Positions 1 through 5,208 of a stretch of 5,208 bases of DNA are shown piece by piece. A model generated the notes under the pieces. It had not been told where the DNA came from. It ran no database searches and saw nothing but the letters and a program-made list of their open reading frames with translations. Both the position numbers and the translations under genes were made by a program. Positions within the stretch are counted from its first letter, which is position 1; each line of letters begins with the position of its first letter. The DNA comes from Actinobacteria bacterium UBA7398 (GTDB lineage: Bacteria > Actinomycetota > Actinomycetes > Nanopelagicales > Nanopelagicaceae): assembly GCA_002470135.1 (NCBI GenBank), contig DKNC01000054.1:1-5208 (forward strand), given 5' to 3'.

Positions 1-394
1 CAAGTTGATCAAATGCTGGAGCCGTGCGGTGGATTGGCCAACGTTCTTTAACATCGAGCGAAGATGTTGGAACATCTAGCGATTCACCTAACGCATTAAA
101 TACATGTCCTTTAGTTACGTCTCCTACTGGAACTGAGATCGCACTTCCAGTGTCGCGTACTTCAACCCCACGGACCATGCCGTCAGTTGGTTGCATCGAG
201 ATCGCACGGACTAAGTTATCTCCGATATGTTGCGCGACTTCTAGCGTAAGTTTTCTAGTGTTACCGCTTAAGGTGACATCGATTTCGAGCGCGTTGTAGA
301 TAGCTGGCATTGAATCTGCTGGAAATTCAATATCAACTACCGGTCCAATTACGCGCGCTACGCGTCCAGTGCCAGTTTTAGTATTTACGGACAT
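1..394 (-). CDS. atpD: F1Fo-ATP synthase subunit beta, N-terminal 131 residues (3'-truncated by the window edge)
   Basis: Beta carries the catalytic nucleotide sites of F1. Translating the minus strand from the ATG at 392-394 gives 131 residues with no stop before the window edge. They contain the N-terminal beta-barrel (GRVARVIGPVVDIEF at 10-24; VEVRDTGSAISVPVGDVTKGHVFNALGE through about 104) and the start of the nucleotide-binding domain (ERWPIHRTAPAFDQL, 117-131). These are unmistakable beta-subunit sequences. The P-loop, catalytic glutamate and DELSEED region lie outside the window, so catalytic competence cannot be judged here. The start overlaps the atpG TGA by one base (TGATG). An adjacent in-frame ATG at 397 would give an ATGA overlap and one extra Met. 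atpC should follow off the window. Confidence 0.97.
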   Translation of the reverse strand, partial: MSVNTKTGTGRVARVIGPVVDIEFPADSMPAIYNALEIDVTLSGNTRKLTLEVAQHIGDNLVRAISMQPTDGMVRGVEVRDTGSAISVPVGDVTKGHVFNALGESLDVPTSSLDVKERWPIHRTAPAFDQL

Positions 395-1308
395 CATTCG
401 CTCCCTGAGTTACTTGAAGACAACGCATCTGCGCCGCCCACGATTTCGCTGATCTCTTGTGTGATTTCGGCTTGACGGGCCGCGTTCGCAAGTCGAGTTA
501 GCGACTTGATTAAATCTTCAGCATTGTCAGTTGCTGATTTCATGGCGCGACGTCGAGCGGCATGCTCGGACGCAGCAGATTGAAGCATCGCGTTAAATAC
601 GCGAGATTCGATATAGCGCGGAAGAAGTGCGTTTAACACATCGCCTGCGTTTGGTTCGAATTCATACATTGGCAGCAAGCCAGTTGGTGGGGTTGCATCA
701 CTTTCAACGACTTCAAGTGGCAACATTCGTTTTGTAAGTGGATTTTGGGTAATCATCGATACAAATTCAGTGTAAATAATATGAAGTTCATCTACGCCGT
801 TATTATCGGTTTGGGCATCTGCAATGAAGGCGCTAATTAACTCATCTGAAACTTCTTTAGCGTTTGCATAAGTTGGGTTATCAGAAAAACCGGACCATGA
901 ATTTTTGATTGGTCGATTACGGAATTTGTAATAATTAACAGCCTTACGACCTACCAGGTAAGTATTTACTTCAAGTCCACGTTCTCTTAGATATGCAATT
1001 AAGCCATCGCCTTCTTTAATTGCACTACTTGAATATGCGCCTGCCATTCCGCGATCTGCAGTAATTATTAGTACTGCCGCGCGCTTTGGATTTTCAGAAG
1101 CTGTAGTTAATGGGTGGTTTGTATTTGAATATGTTGCAACCGCAGATACCGCACGCGTTAATTCATTCGCGTACGGAGTCGATGCGCTAACTCGGTTTTG
1201 CGCTTTGACGATTCGCGACGCGGAGATTAACTCCATGGCGCGCGTAATCTTCTTAGTCGCTTTAACCGAGCGAATGCGTCGACGATAGATGCGGAGTTGG
1301 GCGCCCAT
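394..1308 (-). CDS. atpG: F1Fo-ATP synthase subunit gamma (central rotor shaft)
   Basis: Gamma is the rotating shaft that links the c-ring to the catalytic head. The 304-residue protein has the expected N-terminal helix (RRRIRSVKATKKITRAMELISASRI, about 9-33), a Rossmann-like middle domain (AAVLIITADRGMAGAYSS, 77-94; VDELHIIYTEF, 172-182), and the C-terminal coiled-coil helix. That helix has the signature MKSATDNAEDLIKSLTRL (256-273) and the family motif ITQEISEIVGGADA (282-295). The segment before VDELHII (ADAQTDNNG, 163-171) is only a few residues longer than in E. coli, so the long gamma loop known from mycobacteria appears short or missing. A serine-rich tail of about 8 residues ends the protein. 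It starts 3 bases after atpA with a weak AAAGAAG upstream (1315-1321), and its TGA overlaps the atpD ATG, so both junctions look translationally coupled. Confidence 0.98.
   Translation of the reverse strand: MGAQLRIYRRRIRSVKATKKITRAMELISASRIVKAQNRVSASTPYANELTRAVSAVATYSNTNHPLTTASENPKRAAVLIITADRGMAGAYSSSAIKEGDGLIAYLRERGLEVNTYLVGRKAVNYYKFRNRPIKNSWSGFSDNPTYANAKEVSDELISAFIADAQTDNNGVDELHIIYTEFVSMITQNPLTKRMLPLEVVESDATPPTGLLPMYEFEPNAGDVLNALLPRYIESRVFNAMLQSAASEHAARRRAMKSATDNAEDLIKSLTRLANAARQAEITQEISEIVGGADALSSSNSGSE
401..406 (-). promoter_or_regulatory. ribosome binding site of atpD, deciding between two adjacent ATGs
   Basis: AGGGAG on the minus strand lies in the 3' end of atpG. It is 6 bases from the ATG at 394 and only 3 bases from the in-frame ATG at 397. 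The spacing favours 394, giving an MSVNTK N-terminus. Confidence 0.65.
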
Positions 1309-1311
1309 TTG

Positions 1312-2952
1312 TTACTTCTTTACCGCCGGTTGGACATACTTCGTAACTTGTTCGTTCGCATCGTCGCCTTCTGCTTTAACTGGCGCTTCGTTTAGCGCTT
1401 TAGTGGCAGAGGAAACAAAGCGACCTTTAAAAGTTGTAATTGCAGCTGTAAGAGCCGCAACTGTGTCGTCGCTTAACTCTTTCGTAGTTGCGATTACATC
1501 TAGAACGCCTTTGTGATCTCGCGATAGATACTCTAAAAATTCAGCTTCAAAACGTTTGATATCTGGTAGCGGCACTGAATCGAGCTGACCAGTTGTGCCA
1601 GACCAAATTGAAGCAATCATCTTCTCAAGAATGAACGGGGTGTATTGGTTCTGTTTTAATAATTCAACAAGTCGACCACCGCGCTCCAGTTGGGCTTTTG
1701 ATGCTGCATCAAGATCAGAACCAAATGCTGCGAACGCTTCGAGTTCGCGGAATTGAGCTAGATCTAAACGAAGGCGACCAGCAATCTTCTTCATCGCTTT
1801 AGTCTGTGCAGATCCACCTACACGAGATACCGAAATACCTACGTTAATAGCAGGACGTACGCCTGCGTTAAATAGATCGGTTTCTAAGAAGCATTGACCA
1901 TCGGTAATTGAAATAACGTTTGTTGGAATGAATGCAGATACGTCATTACCTTTAGTCTCAATAATTGGTAATCCAGTCATTGATCCGCCACCAAGTTCAT
2001 CAGAAAGTTTTGCACAACGCTCTAATAAACGTGAGTGTAAATAAAAGACATCTCCTGGATACGCTTCACGGCCCGGTGGACGTCGAAGCAACAACGATAC
2101 TGAACGATAAGCATCTGCTTGCTTTGAAAGATCATCGAAAACAATTAGTACGTGATCGCCGGCATACATCCAGTGCTGACCAATTGCAGATCCAGTAAAT
2201 GGTGCAAGATATTTGAAACCAGCAGGATCAGATGCAGGTGCTGCAACAATGGTGGTGTATTCCATCGCGCCGGCTTCTTCTAATGCGCCGCGTACCGCTG
2301 CGATAGTCGAACCTTTTTGGCCAATCGCAACATAAATACATTTAACGCGCTTTTTAGGATCGCCACTCTTCCAATTTTCACGTTGGTTAATGATGGTGTC
2401 GATCGCAACTGCAGTCTTTCCGGTTTGACGGTCACCAATAATTAATTGACGCTGTCCGCGACCAATCGCAGTCATTGAGTCGATTGCTTTGATACCAGTA
2501 GCTAATGGTTCCTTAACAGGTTGGCGCTCAACTACAGAGGGAGCCTGTAATTCAAGGGCGCGGTTTGTTTCAGCTTTAATTTCGCCTTTGCCATCGATTG
2601 GACGACCGAGAGCATCAACTACCCGACCTAAAAATGCATCGCCTACTGGTACCGAGAGAATTTCACCAGTACGACGGACTGTGGTTCCTTCTTCAATTCC
2701 GGTGAATTCACCGAGGATAACCACACCAATTTCACGAACATCTAGGTTAAGTGCGAGACCGAGAGTTCCGTTTTCAAATTTAAGCAATTCATTAGTCATA
2801 GTTGAAGGCAGGCCTTCAATACGAGCAATGCCATCGCCGGCTTCTGTAACAGTTCCGATTTCATCTCGAGCAGCAACACCTGGATCGTATGACTTAACGA
2901 AGTTCGCTAATGCATCGCGAATTTCTTCGGGCCGGATCGTAAGTTCCGCCAT
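1312..2952 (-). CDS. atpA: F1Fo-ATP synthase subunit alpha
   Basis: Alpha alternates with beta in the F1 hexamer and binds non-catalytic nucleotide while contributing the arginine finger to the catalytic sites. The 546-residue protein starts MAELTIRPEEI, the typical delta-contacting N-terminus. Next come the beta-barrel domain (about 27-95) and the nucleotide-binding domain. That domain has the P-loop GDRQTGKT (173-180), the Walker B strand LIVFDD (269-274) and the alpha/beta signature PAINVGISVS (367-376), directly followed by the arginine-finger Arg377. The helical C-terminal domain follows. The protein runs about 34 residues past the usual E. coli-type end (near FKGRF, 508-512), finishing in an acidic-then-lysine tail (KAEGDDANEQ to VKK). 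A tail here is typical of Actinobacteria, and in mycobacteria it restrains ATP hydrolysis. Whether this one does so is inference. The stop is 3 bases before the atpG start. Confidence 0.99.
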   Translation of the reverse strand: MAELTIRPEEIRDALANFVKSYDPGVAARDEIGTVTEAGDGIARIEGLPSTMTNELLKFENGTLGLALNLDVREIGVVILGEFTGIEEGTTVRRTGEILSVPVGDAFLGRVVDALGRPIDGKGEIKAETNRALELQAPSVVERQPVKEPLATGIKAIDSMTAIGRGQRQLIIGDRQTGKTAVAIDTIINQRENWKSGDPKKRVKCIYVAIGQKGSTIAAVRGALEEAGAMEYTTIVAAPASDPAGFKYLAPFTGSAIGQHWMYAGDHVLIVFDDLSKQADAYRSVSLLLRRPPGREAYPGDVFYLHSRLLERCAKLSDELGGGSMTGLPIIETKGNDVSAFIPTNVISITDGQCFLETDLFNAGVRPAINVGISVSRVGGSAQTKAMKKIAGRLRLDLAQFRELEAFAAFGSDLDAASKAQLERGGRLVELLKQNQYTPFILEKMIASIWSGTTGQLDSVPLPDIKRFEAEFLEYLSRDHKGVLDVIATTKELSDDTVAALTAAITTFKGRFVSSATKALNEAPVKAEGDDANEQVTKYVQPAVKK

Positions 2953-2959
2953 TTTATTT

Positions 2960-2965
2960 CTCCCT
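2960..2965 (-). promoter_or_regulatory. ribosome binding site of atpA
   Basis: AGGGAG on the minus strand lies 7 bases (AAATAAA) upstream of the atpA ATG at 2952, in the purine-rich 34-base atpH-atpA spacer. It is one of the best Shine-Dalgarno matches in the window and fixes the atpA start. I see no promoter or terminator in this spacer. Confidence 0.75.
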
Positions 2966-2986
2966 TTTCTTTTCTATCTTTAACTC

Positions 2987-3829
2987 TTACGCACTCTGTC
3001 CAGAGAGCGTACGTTCTGCACCAATAATGCGAGTTGCGATTGAACCGTCAATTAATTCATCACCGAAGCGAACTGAAAGTCCGCCAAGTATGTTTGGATC
3101 AATTTCGACATTTAATCGAACTGTTGCACCAATTTGTGCTGAAAGTGATTTGGTAATGCGATCTACCTGATCTTTTGAGAGCGCAATTGCACTCTTCACA
3201 TGAACAATGGTGCGATTTTTTCTTGCTGCTACTGCTTCTGCGAGGTCACGCATTCCGGATTCAACGTTTCGGCCACGTGGTTGATCAACCATTGCGCCAA
3301 TTAATCGAATTGTAGATTCAGTAGCTTTACCGTTAAGTAAAGTTCGAATGAGCGCGCTCTTCTTTGCAGTTGATTGCACAGTTCTATCTGCTAATACCGT
3401 GCGCAGCTCGGAAGAGTTCTGAATGGTTTGCGCGAATGCAAAAAGTTCAGCTTCGAGTCGATCCAACGCACCATCTTTTTCGGCAGCCGCAGCTTCAGTT
3501 TCGACGCCTAACCGTTCAATTGCTCGAACTAAATCAGATGCATATGACCAACGGAGCGCGATTAATTCTTTTACAAATACAAAAGTCGGCTCGCTAACTC
3601 CTTTTTCAAATACCCGTTTTACCAGTTCGGATTTATCTTCAGTTTTGCGTGATGGATCAGTTAAGGCTCGACTGAGTGCGATATTAGAATCAAAAACAGC
3701 CACCATAGAAAGTAGGTCAGTCGAAACCTTGGAAATGCTGGCGCTATCAAGGCTAGAGATTTTCTTCTCCAACGCTGCGCGAGCAGCAGCAAGTGATTGT
3801 CGACTGGTTCCTTTCATGGCAAGTGTCAT
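2987..3829 (-). CDS. atpH: F1Fo-ATP synthase subunit delta (long actinobacterial form)
   Basis: Delta caps the F1 head and binds the peripheral stalk b. The 280-residue protein is about 100 residues longer than E. coli delta (177). The C-terminal domain carries the family pattern: VHVKSAIALSKDQVDRI (209-225), then VRLNVEIDPNILGGLSVRFGDELIDGS with the conserved DPxxxGG and DGS elements (238-263). The extra length is explained by a second copy of the helical region. Residues about 39-118 (LSRALTDPSRKTEDKSELVKRVF core) resemble about 129-207 (LRTVLADRTVQSTAKKSALIRTLL core) at an offset of 90-91 residues. A duplicated domain of this kind is known from actinobacterial and mycobacterial delta. The gene starts 2 bases after atpF and ends 34 bases before atpA. 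A second Met at residue 5 leaves the exact start slightly uncertain. The divergent sequence is normal for delta, the least conserved F1 subunit. Confidence 0.95.
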   Translation of the reverse strand: MTLAMKGTSRQSLAAARAALEKKISSLDSASISKVSTDLLSMVAVFDSNIALSRALTDPSRKTEDKSELVKRVFEKGVSEPTFVFVKELIALRWSYASDLVRAIERLGVETEAAAAEKDGALDRLEAELFAFAQTIQNSSELRTVLADRTVQSTAKKSALIRTLLNGKATESTIRLIGAMVDQPRGRNVESGMRDLAEAVAARKNRTIVHVKSAIALSKDQVDRITKSLSAQIGATVRLNVEIDPNILGGLSVRFGDELIDGSIATRIIGAERTLSGQSA

Positions 3830-3831
3830 GG

Positions 3832-4383
3832 CTACTTCTTCGCCTCCGAATTTGACTCAAGATCGCTCAAGAATCGTTCAACAACTCTTGATTGACGGAC
3901 TTGGTCATCGAGTGACTCACCAACAATTTTAGAAGCTAACGCAGTTGCAATAGACCCGACTTCGCTTACTAAAGAGTTGAGCGCTTGTTGGCGTTCTGCC
4001 TCAATAGCTGCACGAGCTGCTGCAGTAATGCGTGATGCTTCTTCTTGCGCAGTAGCGCGCATCTGTTCAATTATTTCGGCGCCTTCGACTCGAGCTTCTT
4101 CTCGAAGTTTCTGGGATTCACCACGAGCTTCTGCAAGTTGAGCGGTATAACTTCGTAACGCGTTCTCAGCTTCTAGTTGTGCTTTTTCAGCACGTTCCAT
4201 TCCACCTTGAATAGCATCGGTACGAGCTTTATACGCTGCTTCAAACTTTGGCACAGCTTTGGCGCGAAGTAATAAGAACAAGATAGTGAAAGCAACTAAG
4301 CCAACGATGATTTCAGCGGGTTGCGGAACAACCGGGCTATGTGCGCCCTCCGCTGCAGCCAAAATACTAAAGCTCTTGTTCAT
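3832..4383 (-). CDS. atpF: F1Fo-ATP synthase subunit b (peripheral stalk)
   Basis: Subunit b forms the peripheral stalk that joins subunit a in the membrane to delta and alpha on the F1 head. The 183-residue protein has a short N-terminal segment, one membrane helix at about residues 22-39 (IIVGLVAFTILFLLL), and then a long charged helix, about 45-155. That helix is rich in Ala, Glu, Arg and Gln and has no helix breakers, as expected of the dimeric b coiled coil. The C-terminal part (SKIVGESLDD to VVERFLSDL) is the delta-binding end. It is a separate gene, not the b-delta fusion that mycobacteria carry beside a second b-type subunit. It ends in AAG-AAG-TAG only 2 bases before the atpH ATG, which suggests coupled translation of the two stalk subunits. 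The length is normal for actinobacterial b subunits. Confidence 0.96.
   Translation of the reverse strand: MNKSFSILAAAEGAHSPVVPQPAEIIVGLVAFTILFLLLRAKAVPKFEAAYKARTDAIQGGMERAEKAQLEAENALRSYTAQLAEARGESQKLREEARVEGAEIIEQMRATAQEEASRITAAARAAIEAERQQALNSLVSEVGSIATALASKIVGESLDDQVRQSRVVERFLSDLESNSEAKK
3843..3847 (-). promoter_or_regulatory. possible ribosome binding site of atpH inside the atpF 3' end
   Basis: GGAGG on the minus strand lies inside the last codons of atpF, 13 bases upstream of the atpH ATG at 3829. That spacing is long. A weaker purine run, GAAGAAG (3835-3841), sits 5 bases from the ATG and may do the work instead, with coupling from atpF. The in-frame Met at 3815-3817 is farther away and less likely to be the start. 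Confidence 0.4.
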
Positions 4384-4390
4384 CTTTTAT

Positions 4391-4395
4391 CCTCT
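4391..4395 (-). promoter_or_regulatory. ribosome binding site of atpF
   Basis: AGAGG on the minus strand lies 7 bases (ATAAAAG) upstream of the ATG at 4383, inside the 18-base atpE-atpF spacer. It supports the chosen atpF start. Confidence 0.65.
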
Positions 4396-4401
4396 ATCGA
4401 A

Positions 4402-4605
4402 TTAGAGAACGAATGCGAGTACGAGACCAAAAAGCGCCAATGCTTCTGCAAGTGCGAAACCTAAGAACGCAATTGGTTGCAGGATTGAACGTGCTTCTGG
4501 TTGGCGTGCGACGCCATTGATGTATGCCGCGAAAATTAAACCAGTTGCTGTACCTGGTCCAATTGTCGAGAGGCCGAAGCCCACGATTGCGAGTGTGCCG
4601 GTCAT
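4402..4605 (-). CDS. atpE: F1Fo-ATP synthase subunit c (rotor ring proteolipid)
   Basis: Many copies of this proteolipid form the rotating c-ring that carries protons through the membrane. The 67-residue protein is a two-helix hairpin. Helix 1 covers about residues 4-30, the polar loop GVARQPE (31-37) contacts the central stalk, and helix 2 covers about 43-66. The ion-binding carboxylate is Glu54 in FALAEALALFG. The family's Na+ ligands are absent: the position of the Ilyobacter Gln32 is Thr21, and the residues after Glu54 are Ala-Leu rather than Ser-Thr. Proton coupling is therefore inferred. The glycine-rich stretch of helix 1 reads GPGTATG (16-22), so the third glycine of the usual GxGxGxG pattern is Ala20. 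The gene lies 60 bases after atpB and 18 bases before atpF. Its length is slightly short for the family but normal for a compact c subunit. Confidence 0.97.
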   Translation of the reverse strand: MTGTLAIVGFGLSTIGPGTATGLIFAAYINGVARQPEARSILQPIAFLGFALAEALALFGLVLAFVL

Positions 4606-4611
4606 TTCTCT

Positions 4612-4616
4612 TCCCT
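4612..4616 (-). promoter_or_regulatory. ribosome binding site of atpE
   Basis: AGGGA on the minus strand lies 6 bases (AGAGAA) upstream of the ATG at 4605. It supports the 67-residue start, which also gives the normal short N-terminus of a c subunit, over the longer reading frame that begins at 4630 in another phase. Confidence 0.7.
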
Positions 4617-4633
4617 TTCACATATTTCATTTA

Positions 4634-4657
4634 TTGACCAAACGGGTGTTTGGACAA
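4634..4657 (-). repeat. inverted repeat / putative mRNA hairpin between atpB and atpE
   Basis: A near-perfect palindrome lies in the 60-base spacer between atpB and atpE. The inner arms at 4638-4643 and 4648-4653 pair over 6 bp (CCAAAC/GTTTGG) around a 4-base loop. After one mismatch (4637/4654) three more pairs follow (4634-4636 with 4655-4657). On the operon strand it is not followed by a U run, so it is unlikely to be an intrinsic terminator. It sits 28 bases upstream of the atpE start codon and does not cover the atpE Shine-Dalgarno. A role in mRNA processing, stability or differential expression of the highly needed c subunit is inference from its position. Confidence 0.5.
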
Positions 4658-4665
4658 ATCTATTT

Positions 4666-5208
4666 TTAGTGCTCGTCGGAAAGTGCTCCGGCGATATAAA
4701 GTGCAGAAAGCAAGGTAAAAATGTAAGCCTGGAGGCATTGAATACCAAACTCAAAGAAAGTAAGTCCAACTGCAAAACCAAAAGAAAATATGCTCATAAA
4801 CTTAAAAATTAAGCCGCTATGCAATAAATACTCTCCGCCAAGTGTAAATATCAGAAGTAATAAGTGACCGGCAAACATATTTGCAAATAACCGCATAGCA
4901 AGTGTTAATGGGCGGGTGATGAAATAAGTCGCGATCTCAACGGGAGTTAGAATTAAATACACCGGTTTTGGAATACCTGGCATGAAGCAAATTTCCTTTA
5001 AATAAGGCAAAAGCCCTTTATGTTTTACTGAAACAAAGTGATAGACCAGATAAGTACAGATTGTTATTGAAATTGGGAAACCAATACGAGACATGGTTGG
5101 GAATTGCAAAAGTGGGAAAATTCCAAAGAGATTGTTTACGAGTACAAATGTAAAAATTGAAAACAAAAACGGCATAAAACGCATGAATTCGGGACCAATG
5201 ACTTCTTC
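4666..5208 (-). CDS. atpB: F1Fo-ATP synthase subunit a (Fo proton channel), 5'-truncated by the window edge
   Basis: This is the membrane stator subunit that forms the two proton half-channels against the c-ring. About 180 C-terminal codons are visible. The frame stays open to position 5208 (EEVIGPEF precedes the Met at 5182-5184), so that Met is internal and the true start lies outside the window. The sequence is very hydrophobic, with several membrane helices. The diagnostic segment MRLFANMFAGHLLLL contains the essential stator arginine (E. coli aR210) encoded at 4891-4893. Where E. coli has Glu219 this protein has His (GHLLL), and where E. coli has His245 it has Glu (FFEFG, six residues before LQAYIF). 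This is the known reciprocal swap of that pair. The C-terminus SDEH followed by TAA matches the family ending. It is the first gene of the operon in the window, followed by atpE after 60 bases. Identity is very secure. Confidence 0.97.
   Translation of the reverse strand, partial: EEVIGPEFMRFMPFLFSIFTFVLVNNLFGIFPLLQFPTMSRIGFPISITICTYLVYHFVSVKHKGLLPYLKEICFMPGIPKPVYLILTPVEIATYFITRPLTLAMRLFANMFAGHLLLLIFTLGGEYLLHSGLIFKFMSIFSFGFAVGLTFFEFGIQCLQAYIFTLLSALYIAGALSDEH

Noticed and set aside
24..299. 91-codon open frame on the plus strand
   Set aside because: It is entirely opposite the unmistakable N-terminal coding region of atpD.
2489..2983. 164-codon open frame on the plus strand
   Set aside because: It lies opposite the conserved atpA 5' region, has no recognisable protein features and no separate upstream signal. 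It is a by-product of atpA codon composition.
2953..2986. Internal promoter in the atpH-atpA spacer
   Set aside because: The 34 bases are purine-rich on the operon strand and hold a ribosome binding site, but no convincing -35/-10 pair.
3423..3932. 169-codon open frame on the plus strand
   Set aside because: It lies opposite atpH and the end of atpF, and its serine- and arginine-rich low-complexity product is typical of an antisense frame.
2987..4383. b-delta fusion as in mycobacteria
   Set aside because: b and delta are separate, each with its own start and stop and 2 bases between them. Only one b-type gene is present.
4402..4605. Sodium-coupled ATP synthase
   Set aside because: The c subunit lacks the Gln in helix 1 and the Ser-Thr after the helix 2 glutamate that form the known Na+ site.
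4394..4630. 78-codon minus-strand frame overlapping atpE
   Set aside because: It covers atpE in a different phase. The product is arginine-rich with no family resemblance, while the other phase gives a textbook c subunit with a good ribosome binding site.
4634..4667. Hairpin plus T run as an intrinsic terminator
   Set aside because: The T run (4663-4667) follows the hairpin only in the plus direction, where no gene needs ending. In the operon direction no U run follows, so termination between atpB and atpE is not supported.

Overview
The window holds most of a bacterial F1Fo-ATP synthase operon, all on the minus strand. Read from high to low coordinates the order is atpB (5' end cut off), atpE, atpF, atpH, atpA, atpG and atpD (3' end cut off). 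This is the canonical B-E-F-H-A-G-D order. The epsilon gene (atpC) would be expected beyond position 1, and the start of atpB, any atpI and the operon promoter beyond position 5208. No plus-strand gene is supportable, and there is no gene-free stretch longer than 60 bases.

Protein features point to an actinobacterium. The delta subunit is long (280 aa) and contains a duplicated N-terminal-type half. Alpha has a roughly 34-residue C-terminal tail beyond the E. coli end. Subunit a carries the GHLLL and SRIGFP forms of its conserved segments, and gamma has the MKSATDNA and ITQEISEIVGG signatures. The base composition looks moderate to low in GC (by eye around the mid-40s percent, not computed), which is unusual for the phylum. 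Together with the tight gene packing this suggests a streamlined freshwater lineage of the acI / Nanopelagicales type. That placement is inference, and no taxonomic marker was searched.

Layout: 4666-5208 is subunit a, and 4606-4665 is the longest spacer, with a strong inverted repeat just upstream of the c-subunit gene. The c subunit is at 4402-4605, b at 3832-4383, delta at 2987-3829, alpha at 1312-2952, gamma at 394-1308 and the beta N-terminus at 1-394. Spacers are 60, 18, 2, 34 and 3 bases, followed by a one-base stop/start overlap. Clear Shine-Dalgarno sequences precede atpE, atpF, atpA and atpD. atpH and atpG have weaker ones and start 2-3 bases after the preceding stop, which suggests translational coupling (b to delta, alpha to gamma, gamma to beta).

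Together the genes encode the Fo proton channel (a, the c-ring, b), the peripheral stalk (b, delta), the central shaft (gamma) and the catalytic head (alpha, beta). All key residues that fall inside the window are present, including the stator arginine of a, the c-subunit glutamate, and the alpha P-loop and arginine finger, so the enzyme looks functional and proton-coupled. I see no novel system here. The points worth a second look are variations on a housekeeping complex.
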